Of a stretch of DNA of 64,000 bases, positions 15,290-21,968 are shown piece by piece; the stretch's first letter is position 1, and each line of letters opens with the position of its first letter. This DNA comes from BOG-908 sp964242115. GTDB taxonomy: Bacteria > Pseudomonadota > Alphaproteobacteria > Acetobacterales > Acetobacteraceae. The DNA lies in assembly GCA_964242115.1 (NCBI GenBank), contig CAXSZX010000004.1:1-64000 (forward strand), in the 5' to 3' direction. Both the position numbers and the translations under genes were made by a program. The notes below the pieces were generated by a model, which had not been told where the DNA came from, searched no databases, and worked only from the letters and a program-made list of their open reading frames with translations.

Positions 15290-16561
15290 ATGGACGTGCT
15301 GATCGAGAACGCGCGCCTGCTCGACCCGTCCAGCAGCCTGGACGCACCGGGCGCCCTGCTCGTCCGCCAGGGCCGCATTGCCGACCACGGCAACAACCTC
15401 GGCCGCCCGGCTAGTGCCGAGGTCATCGACGCAGACGGCGCAATCCTCGCCCCCGGCCTGGTGGACATGCGCGTCGCCCTCGGCGAGCCCGGTTTCGAGT
15501 ACCGCGAGACCATCGCCTCGGCGGCAGAGGCCGCGGCGGCCGGCGGCATCACCACGCTGGCCGCCCTGCCGGACAGCGCGCCGGCCATCGACGACCCGGC
15601 GCTGGTCTTCCTGCTGCGCAGCCGCGGCGAGGCCACCGGCAGCCTCACCATCCTGCCCTACGCCGCCATCACCAAAGGCTGCCGCGGCGAGGAGATGGCC
15701 GAGCTCGGCCTGCTGCGCGAGGCGGGGGCCGCCGCGTTCACCGACGGCAAGCGCGCCATCGCCAACGCGCAGATGATGCGCCGCGTGCTGAGCTACGCGC
15801 GCGCCTTTGGCGGCCGCATCGTGCAGCACCCGGAGGACCCGAGCCTGGCCGAGGGCGGTGCGGCCACCGAGGGCGAGCTCGCCACCCGGCTCGGCCTGCC
15901 CGGCATCCCGCTGGTGGCCGAATCGATCATCGTGGCGCGCGACATCCGGCTGGCCCGGCTCACCGGCGGCGCGCTGCACTTCGCCCACGTTTCCACCGCC
16001 GAGACGGTCATGCTGATCCGCCGCGCCAAGGATGAGGGGCTCGACGTCACCTGCGACACCGCGCCGCCGTATTTCGACCTGAACGAGACGGCGATCGGCG
16101 ACTACCGCACTTACGCCAAACTGTCCCCGCCGCTGCGCCCCGAGGCCGACCGCCGCGCCATCGCCGAGGCGCTGGTGGACGGCACCGTCGACGCGGTCGC
16201 CTCCGACCACCAGCCGCGCGACGCCGACGACAAACGCCTGCCCTTCGCCCAGGCTTCGGCCGGCGGCGCTGGGCTGGCCACCCTGCTCGGCATCACCCTG
16301 GTGCAGCACCATGGCGGCCGGCTGGGCTTGCCCGCCGCAATCGCGTTGCTCACTTACCGGCCGGCGCGCCTGCTCGGCTCGGACGCCGGCACGCTGGCGC
16401 GCGGGGCGCCGGCGGACCTGTGCCTGTTCCACCCCGAGCGCATTTGGCAGGTGCAGGCCGGCCGGCTGCCGGGCAAGGCGCAGAACACGCCGTTCGACGG
16501 CCGTGCGCTGGAAGGCCGGGTGCTGGGCACCTGGAAAGCCGGGGTTCGGGTGTTCGGATGA
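15290..16561 (+). CDS. pyrX: Noncatalytic dihydroorotase homologue (PyrC'/PyrX type)
   Basis: 423-residue class I dihydroorotase fold. The essential zinc ligands HxH of the DxHxH motif are missing: where active enzymes read PGLVDxHxH, this has PGLVDMRVALGEPG, with R61 and A63 at the histidine positions. Later ligand positions are kept (FTDGK, QHPED, FAHVS, ASDHQP). In Pseudomonas such an inactive homologue is a structural partner of PyrB. The position just after pyrB supports that role here, so an active dihydroorotase must be encoded elsewhere. The start ATG at 15290 fits the family. The stop overlaps the plsY start (ATGA). Confidence 0.87.
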   Translation: MDVLIENARLLDPSSSLDAPGALLVRQGRIADHGNNLGRPASAEVIDADGAILAPGLVDMRVALGEPGFEYRETIASAAEAAAAGGITTLAALPDSAPAIDDPALVFLLRSRGEATGSLTILPYAAITKGCRGEEMAELGLLREAGAAAFTDGKRAIANAQMMRRVLSYARAFGGRIVQHPEDPSLAEGGAATEGELATRLGLPGIPLVAESIIVARDIRLARLTGGALHFAHVSTAETVMLIRRAKDEGLDVTCDTAPPYFDLNETAIGDYRTYAKLSPPLRPEADRRAIAEALVDGTVDAVASDHQPRDADDKRLPFAQASAGGAGLATLLGITLVQHHGGRLGLPAAIALLTYRPARLLGSDAGTLARGAPADLCLFHPERIWQVQAGRLPGKAQNTPFDGRALEGRVLGTWKAGVRVFG

Positions 16562-17160
16562 GCATCTGGCTGCACCTCGAAGCGGTGAGCTTCGGCACCG
16601 CCGCGCTGGCCTACCTGCTCGGCTCCATCCCGTTCGGGCTTTTACTGACGCGCGCCGCGGGGCTGGGCGACATACGCCAGGTCGGCTCGGGCAACATCGG
16701 CGCCACCAACGTGCTGCGCACCGGCCGGCGCGGGCTGGCCGTCGGCACGCTCGTCCTGGACGCGGCGAAGGCGGTGCTCGCCGTGTCGCTGGCGGGATAC
16801 CTCAGCGGCGTCGTCTGGATGCCGCTGGCCGCGATCTGCGCCGTGTTCGGCCATTGCTACCCGGTGTGGCTGCGCTTTCGCGGTGGCAAGGGGGTGGCCA
16901 CCGGCCTTGGCGCGCTGCTGGCGCTGGACTGGCGGCTTGGGCTGGCGTGCTGCGGCGTGTGGCTGGCGGTGTTTGCGGCCACGCGGATCAGCTCGGCGAG
17001 CGCGCTGGCCGCGTTCGCCGCGGCGCCGCTGCTGGCTGGCGTGCTGCTGCCGCCGGTCTGGTGGACGGCGCCGCTCGTCATTGCGATGCTGGTTTGGTGG
17101 CGGCACGCGGGGAACATCTCGCGCCTGGTGGCGGGGACCGAGCCGAAGTTTGGGAAGTAA
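16558..17160 (+). CDS. plsY: Acyl-phosphate glycerol-3-phosphate acyltransferase PlsY
   Basis: Inner-membrane enzyme that transfers an acyl group from acyl-phosphate to glycerol-3-phosphate, the first step of phospholipid synthesis. 200 residues with five to six hydrophobic helices. The three family loops are visible: GSIPFG, GSGNIGATNVLR and RGGKGVATGLG. It overlaps the previous gene by ATGA, indicating translational coupling. The TAA stop runs directly into a palindromic element (TAAGCAAG). Confidence 0.94.
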   Translation: MSIWLHLEAVSFGTAALAYLLGSIPFGLLLTRAAGLGDIRQVGSGNIGATNVLRTGRRGLAVGTLVLDAAKAVLAVSLAGYLSGVVWMPLAAICAVFGHCYPVWLRFRGGKGVATGLGALLALDWRLGLACCGVWLAVFAATRISSASALAAFAAAPLLAGVLLPPVWWTAPLVIAMLVWWRHAGNISRLVAGTEPKFGK

Positions 17161-17291
17161 GCAAGAATGTTCTTTTTTGAAAAAAAGAACCAAAAGACTT
17201 TTGTTCCGGTAGGCGCGCGGTGCGGAGAGGTCCGCGACAGCCGTGATAGAAGTCTTTTTGCTTCTTTTTCTTTAGAAAAAGAAGGCCTTGC
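17159..17291. repeat. Palindromic intergenic element, copy 10
   Basis: Orientation opposite to copies 5 and 8: the GTTC/GAAC hairpin comes first, the CTTC/GAAG hairpin second. It fills the whole plsY-dprA gap, leaving only a few bases before the dprA TTG. Confidence 0.9.
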
Positions 17292-17294
17292 TTC

Positions 17295-18428
17295 TTGAAC
17301 GCATCCGACCTCGACCGTCTCCGCCTGGCCCGCACCGAAGGCGTGGGCCCAGTCACCTACCGTCGCCTGACGGAACAATTCCCTATCCCCGCCGATGCCA
17401 TAGCCGCCCTGCCCGCCCTGGCCAGAACCGGGGGACGCGCCGAGGCACCGGCCACGCCCTCGGTCCGCCAGGCCGAGCGCGAGGCCGCCCAGGTGGCCAA
17501 GCTGGGCGGCCGAATCATCTTCGTCGGCAGTGAGGACTATCCGCCGATGATGGCGCTGCTGGACGACCCGCCGCCGGTGCTCTCCATCCTCGGCGACGTG
17601 ACGGCCCTGCACGGCCGCGCGGTTGGCATCGTCGGCGCGCGCAACGCCTCTGCCAACGGCTGCCGCATGGCCGAGGCGTTGGCGGCGGACCTGGCCTCGC
17701 ACGCGCTGGTGGTGGTCTCGGGCCTGGCGCGCGGCATCGACGGGGCGGCGCACCAGGGCGCGCTGCACGTCGGGTTAACGGTGGCGGCCATCGCCGGCGG
17801 GCTGGACCAGCCATACCCGCCTGAACACGCGGACCTGCAGGCGCGCATCGCCGAACGCGGCTGCGTGGTGACCGAGGCGCCGTTCGGTACTGCGCCGCAA
17901 AGCCGGCATTTCCCGCGGCGCAACCGGATCATCGCAGGCTTGTCGCTGGGGCTGGTGGTTGTGGAGGCGGCGTTGCGTTCCGGCAGCCTGATCACCGCGC
18001 GGCTCGCGCACGATGCCAACCGAGAGATCTTCGCCGTGCCGGGCTCGCCGCTGGACCCGCGGTGCCGCGGCACCAACGACCTGATCCGGCAAGGGGCGCA
18101 CCTGACGGAGAGTGCCGAGGACGTGCTGGCGAACCTGCCGGACGATCCGCGCCGGGAAGGGCTCGCGCGCAACCCGCTGTTCGCGCGCGAGGTGGGCCAG
18201 GGCTTTGCCGAACCAGGCGCGGCGTGGGACGACACAGGCGACGGCGACGCCGGCATGCGGGCTGCACAGCGCGCCGTGCTGGCGTTGCTCGGCCCCGCGC
18301 CCACCGGACTGGACGAGCTGGTTCGGCGCTCGGGGGTGCCAGCCGCAGTGGCAATTGCGGCGCTGTCGAACCTGGAGCTGGCGTTAAAGGTGGAGTTCCT
18401 GCCTGGGGCGCGCGTGGTGCGGTTGTGA
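17295..18428 (+). CDS. dprA: DNA-processing protein DprA
   Basis: Cytoplasmic single-strand DNA-binding protein that loads RecA on incoming DNA during natural transformation. 377 residues. An N-terminal SAM-like region (RLARTEGVGPVTYRRL) precedes the Rossmann-like domain with GIVGARNAS, VVSGLARGIDGAAHQGAL, TVAAIAGGLDQPYPPEH, FPRRNRIIAGLS and the ERGC-to-EAPFG stretch. A C-terminal winged-helix (DprA_WH) covers about 315-375. The start is TTG at 17295, 4 bp from the palindromic element, so its promoter must lie inside or before that element. Confidence 0.93.
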   Translation: MNASDLDRLRLARTEGVGPVTYRRLTEQFPIPADAIAALPALARTGGRAEAPATPSVRQAEREAAQVAKLGGRIIFVGSEDYPPMMALLDDPPPVLSILGDVTALHGRAVGIVGARNASANGCRMAEALAADLASHALVVVSGLARGIDGAAHQGALHVGLTVAAIAGGLDQPYPPEHADLQARIAERGCVVTEAPFGTAPQSRHFPRRNRIIAGLSLGLVVVEAALRSGSLITARLAHDANREIFAVPGSPLDPRCRGTNDLIRQGAHLTESAEDVLANLPDDPRREGLARNPLFAREVGQGFAEPGAAWDDTGDGDAGMRAAQRAVLALLGPAPTGLDELVRRSGVPAAVAIAALSNLELALKVEFLPGARVVRL

Positions 18429-18449
18429 AACCGACAGGCCGAATAGGCC

Positions 18450-18577
18450 AGGCAAGCGGTTCTTTTTAAAATAGAAGAACCGAAAAACTTTTGTTCCCTC
18501 GACCGGCGGTGCGGGAGAGTCCGCGACGGCAGAGACAAACGTTTTTGCTGCTTTTTCGAAAAAGCAGGCCTTGCTTT
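18450..18577. repeat. Palindromic intergenic element, copy 11, convergent junction
   Basis: Left hairpin GGTTCTTTTTAAAATAGAAGAACC, right GCTTTTTCGAAAAAGC, with GTCCGCGACGGC in between. It follows dprA, convergent with the small secreted protein gene. Confidence 0.8.
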
Positions 18578-18643
18578 CTTTGGAGTGTTGTCTGGCCAGC
18601 CGTCTCTCAGCTGTCCGCACTCAACGTGATCACGACAACACGC

Positions 18644-19042
18644 CTAATTCCGGCATCCTAGGTCTGCGCCGCTGACCACCGCCCGTGAGTCCAGCAGGCT
18701 GTTTTCCTCACCCGACGTGGTGACCGTCAGCAACGTGTTGCCTTTGCCGCTAAACTGGAAGCGGCAGGGTGCTCCGCTGGCAACGGTGCAGGACACCAGC
18801 TCCGTGTAGCCGCGCTCATGGAAAACCGACTCGTTGCCGGCCACACCCGCGAACTTCGAGACGTGGCCGGGCTGCCAGCCAGCCGTCAGCAGCGCCGTGC
18901 GTGCCTCGTCGTAGCTCAAGCCCTTGATGACTGGGACGACAGGCGCTGCCGACAAGTCGCAGCCGGAGGCGCCAAAAGCCGAACTGCCTGGCCATGTGCC
19001 GGCCCAGCAGATGGTCAGGCAGATGGCGACTCGTTTCCTCAT
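18644..19042 (-). CDS. Small secreted protein with a PASTA-like segment
   Basis: 132 residues. An N-terminal signal sequence (RKRVAICLTICWAGTWPGSSAFGA) is followed by a mature part containing VIKGLSYDEARTALLTAGWQPG, which resembles a PASTA-type repeat, and four cysteines (C30, C83, C91 and C131 by my count). The family is unknown to me. The start is ambiguous: ATG 19042 has AGGGAC very close, and in-frame upstream codons exist. It lies 100 bp downstream of cheR on the same strand and may be transcribed with the che operon. Confidence 0.6.
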   Translation of the reverse strand: MRKRVAICLTICWAGTWPGSSAFGASGCDLSAAPVVPVIKGLSYDEARTALLTAGWQPGHVSKFAGVAGNESVFHERGYTELVSCTVASGAPCRFQFSGKGNTLLTVTTSGEENSLLDSRAVVSGADLGCRN

Positions 19043-19144
19043 GTCCCTTGCTAAGCACGCCGGAAGCTCAATTGCGACCGTGAAAGTAGCAGACCTGCGG
19101 TTCGCGGAAAGCCAGCGCACGCCGTGTCACATCCTCGCAGTCGA

Positions 19145-19963
19145 TCAGGCGGCGGGTTGCAGGCGTCCGCGCGGTCGGTAGCCGAGCTCGGCATCCCGCG
19201 CACACAAGGCCTCGCTGATTCCCGGGACGGTTTCAGAACCGCCGAGAAAGAGGGTGCCGTCAGGCTGGAGCTGGCGGGCGATTGCATCCAGCACGCCCGT
19301 CTTCGTTGGTGCGTCGAAGTAGATGAGCACGTTACGGCAGAACACCACGTCGAAGACGCCAAGCGCACGCAGGTCGGACAGCAGGTTCCACTGGCGGAAG
19401 CTGACCATGTCACGCAAGTGCTGCTTCACCCGCCACTGCTGGTCCTGCTTGGTGAAGTATTTGACGAGCATGTTCATCGGCAAGCCACGCTGCACTTCGA
19501 AGTGCGAATAAAGGCCTTGCCTGGCGCGTGCCAGCGGCTCGCGTGCGATGTCGGTTGCGACGATCTCGATCGGTGTTCCGGCCAGCAAGGGGGCCATTTC
19601 GGCAGCGACCATGGCGATCGAGTAGGCTTCCTGTCCATTGGCGGTGGCGGCCGACCAGATACGCAGCGCCGCCCCGGCCGGACGGGCCGCATGCAGTCTG
19701 GGCAGCACGATATGCCGCAACGTGTCGAACGGCTTGCCGTCGCGGAAGAACAGCGATTCGTTGGTGGTCATCGCCTCGACCATTTCGCCTTCGAGAGCGC
19801 TGCCGGGGCGCAGGCGCGCTGCCAACTCATCGAGCGTACGCACGCCTTCACGCTTCATCAGCGGCGCCAGACGCGTCTCCAGCAAATAGAGCTTGTCCTG
19901 GCCGAGCGCCAGGCCGGAGCGCGCCCTCAGCGTGCTGGTGATGGCAGCGAAGGCGGTGGTCAC
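19145..19963 (-). CDS. cheR: Chemotaxis protein methyltransferase CheR
   Basis: S-adenosylmethionine-dependent methylation of receptor glutamates; last gene of the che operon. 272 residues. N-terminal all-alpha region (LETRLAPLMKREGVRTLDELAARL), then EAMTTNESLFFRDGKPFD, the SAM-binding core IWSAATANGQEAYSIAM and IVATDIAREPLARARQG, and FDVVFCRNVLIYF. The SAM motif has A-N-GQE where most CheR have S-T-GEE. GTG start at 19963 overlaps the cheB stop as GTGA. Confidence 0.92.
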   Translation of the reverse strand: MTTAFAAITSTLRARSGLALGQDKLYLLETRLAPLMKREGVRTLDELAARLRPGSALEGEMVEAMTTNESLFFRDGKPFDTLRHIVLPRLHAARPAGAALRIWSAATANGQEAYSIAMVAAEMAPLLAGTPIEIVATDIAREPLARARQGLYSHFEVQRGLPMNMLVKYFTKQDQQWRVKQHLRDMVSFRQWNLLSDLRALGVFDVVFCRNVLIYFDAPTKTGVLDAIARQLQPDGTLFLGGSETVPGISEALCARDAELGYRPRGRLQPAA

Positions 19964-21084
19964 GCGCGTGCGCCTCTTGCCGGGCCGCCCAGCATCGCCT
20001 GCAACCTCGCGCCGATCTGCGGGAGCGGGAGGATGGCGCACGCCAGCCCCGCCCGGGCAACCGCACCCGGCATGCCCCAGACCACGCTGGTAGCCTCGTC
20101 CTGAGCGACGACGAAGCCGCCGTCCTGGACGACCTGCCTTGAACCGGCCAGCCCGTCCTGGCCCATGCCGGTGAGCATCGCCACCAGCACGCGTCCGTCC
20201 ATCGCCTCGCTGGCCGAACGGAGCATCGCGTCCACCGACGGCTTACAGAAATTCTCCGCCGGGCCGTCCGAAAGCTGGACGCAGAGCTGGCCGGCGCGGC
20301 GGCGGACCAGCAGGTGGCGCCCGCCTGGCGCCACCAGGATGCGTCCGGGCATGATCGCTTCGCCGTCCTGCGCCTCGGCGCATGGCAGCACGCCCAACGT
20401 GTCGATGTGCTGGGCGAGGATCCGGGTGAACGCGGGTGGCATGTGCTGGGTGATCACCACCGGAACGGCCAGGCCGGGCCGTAGCGAGCGGACCAGCTCG
20501 AACAGCGCGTTGGGACCGCCGGTGGAACTGCCGATGGCAAGCAGGAGCGGTGCGGCCGCCGGCGGCGGCCTGAGCTGCAACCCTGCCCCCGCGACCTCGG
20601 CCGGCCGTGCCGGCCCTGCGGCGCGCGCGCGCCGCAGCCGCGCCAGGCCGAGCACCTTGGCAACGAGTTCCGGTGCGAAAGTGTGGTCCTGCGCGAGCGT
20701 GAGCGCGCTCGGCTTGGGCATGGTGTCGGCCGCACCCAGCCGGAGCGCGCGCATCGAAGTCTCGGCGCCACGGGTGGTCAGGGTGGAGGCCATGATGACG
20801 GCGAGGCCTGGCGAGGCGGCCAGAAGCAGCGGCAGCGCGGTAAGCCCGTCCATCACCGGCATCTCGTTGTCGAGCACCACGACGTCCACGTCGTGCATGC
20901 GCAGCGCTTCGAGCGCGGCGCGGCCGTTGGGGACGCGGGCGACCACCTCGATCTCGCTGCTGGCGCATAGGATTGCCGAGATAGCGCTGCGAATGACGGT
21001 GGAATCGTCGCAGACCATCACCCGCACGCGGGCACGGCTGGTTCGGCCGGGAGAAGCCGGTGCCGTCGCGAAGAGTGCGGTCAA
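19960..21084 (-). CDS. cheB: Chemotaxis response regulator protein-glutamate methylesterase CheB
   Basis: Receiver domain (VMVCDDSTVIRSAI, DVVVLDNEMPVMDGL, KPSALT) joined to a C-terminal methylesterase domain. The active-site serine is in GSSTGGPNAL, the histidine in VITQHMPPAFT and the aspartate in LTGMGQDGL. It removes receptor methyl groups and balances CheR. From the TTG at 21084, overlapping the cheY stop as TTGA, the protein has 374 residues with a 23-residue N-terminal tail before the receiver. A GTG just before VMVCDD would remove the tail. The exact start is uncertain. Confidence 0.9.
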   Translation of the reverse strand: MTALFATAPASPGRTSRARVRVMVCDDSTVIRSAISAILCASSEIEVVARVPNGRAALEALRMHDVDVVVLDNEMPVMDGLTALPLLLAASPGLAVIMASTLTTRGAETSMRALRLGAADTMPKPSALTLAQDHTFAPELVAKVLGLARLRRARAAGPARPAEVAGAGLQLRPPPAAAPLLLAIGSSTGGPNALFELVRSLRPGLAVPVVITQHMPPAFTRILAQHIDTLGVLPCAEAQDGEAIMPGRILVAPGGRHLLVRRRAGQLCVQLSDGPAENFCKPSVDAMLRSASEAMDGRVLVAMLTGMGQDGLAGSRQVVQDGGFVVAQDEATSVVWGMPGAVARAGLACAILPLPQIGARLQAMLGGPARGARA

Positions 21085-21488
21085 AAAAGCCCGACCTGTT
21101 CGAGCTTGCCGCGCAGGATCTCCGCGTCGAACGGTTTCATGATGTATTCCTGCGCGCCTGCCTCGATGGCCTGCTCGATGCAGCCGACTTCGTTCTCCGT
21201 TGTGCAAAAGATCACCGCCGGGTCGTCGGGCCCGAACTCCGCCCGCAGCGTGCGCAGGAACTCGATGCCGTTCATCACCGGCATGTTCCAGTCGAGCAGG
21301 ATGACCCGGGGCATCGCCGTCCGGCACTGTGCCAGGGCCATGCTGCCGTCTTCGGCTTCAGCGACTGCGAAGCCGGACGCCTCGAGGATGCGCCGGGTGA
21401 CGCGCCGGACCACCCGGCTGTCGTCGACGATGAGGCACGACACGGCACGCCCGGCCTGCGCCGAGGCCGCCGGAAAATCGAGCTTCAC
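21081..21488 (-). CDS. cheY: Single-domain response regulator CheY
   Basis: 135 residues, one receiver domain. The acidic pair is in IVDDSRVVRR, the phospho-acceptor aspartate in VILLDWNMPVMNGIEFL, and the conserved threonine and lysine in FCTTEN and IMKPFD. CheA would phosphorylate it; the output target, motor or other, is not visible here. GTG start overlaps the cheW stop as GTGA. Confidence 0.92.
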   Translation of the reverse strand: MKLDFPAASAQAGRAVSCLIVDDSRVVRRVTRRILEASGFAVAEAEDGSMALAQCRTAMPRVILLDWNMPVMNGIEFLRTLRAEFGPDDPAVIFCTTENEVGCIEQAIEAGAQEYIMKPFDAEILRGKLEQVGLF

Positions 21489-21967
21489 GCGGCAACGCCC
21501 AGGTCCAGGCGAAGCAGTAGACCCAAGTCGAGGACGACCATCAGCCGCTCCTCCACTCGATGGATGCCGCGGCTGTGCGCGGCCCAGACCGGCGGCAGAG
21601 TGGGCGGGTTTGGTTGCAGGCGCGCGGCCGGCAGGTGCACGACGTCGTGTACCTGGTCGACGACCAGCGCGTAGAGTTCGCTGCCGTGCTCGGTCACGAC
21701 CGATACTGACGGCGCACCTGCCTCGCGCCGCGGCAGGCGCAGCCGCTGCCGCAGGTCGATCGCGGTGACGATGCGCCCGCGCAGGTTCAGGTTACCGACG
21801 ACTTCCGGCGGTGCGAGGGGGATGCGAGCGACCTTCTGGTCTGCGAGCACGTCGCGCACCGCCGTCACCGGCAGGCCGCAGAGCTGGCCGCACAAAGTGA
21901 GCGTGACGTAGGCGGCGGTGGCCGGGGATGGGTTGCCGCCGTCCAGCGTGGTTCCTGTCTGGCGCAT
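21485..21967 (-). CDS. cheW: Chemotaxis coupling protein CheW
   Basis: 160 residues, a single CheW domain that links receptors to CheA. Typical features: YVTLTLCGQLCGLPVTAVRDVL, IPLAPPEVVGNLNLRGRIVTAIDLRQRL and VVDQVHDVVHLP. The ATG at 21967 is one base from the cheA stop. The operon order is cheA, cheW, cheY, cheB, cheR. Confidence 0.92.
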   Translation of the reverse strand: MRQTGTTLDGGNPSPATAAYVTLTLCGQLCGLPVTAVRDVLADQKVARIPLAPPEVVGNLNLRGRIVTAIDLRQRLRLPRREAGAPSVSVVTEHGSELYALVVDQVHDVVHLPAARLQPNPPTLPPVWAAHSRGIHRVEERLMVVLDLGLLLRLDLGVAA

Positions 21968-21968
21968 G

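Noticed and set aside
19960..21327. Extended CheB start at 21327
   Set aside because: The extra N-terminal part reads through the cheY gene in another frame and has Arg/His-rich shadow composition.
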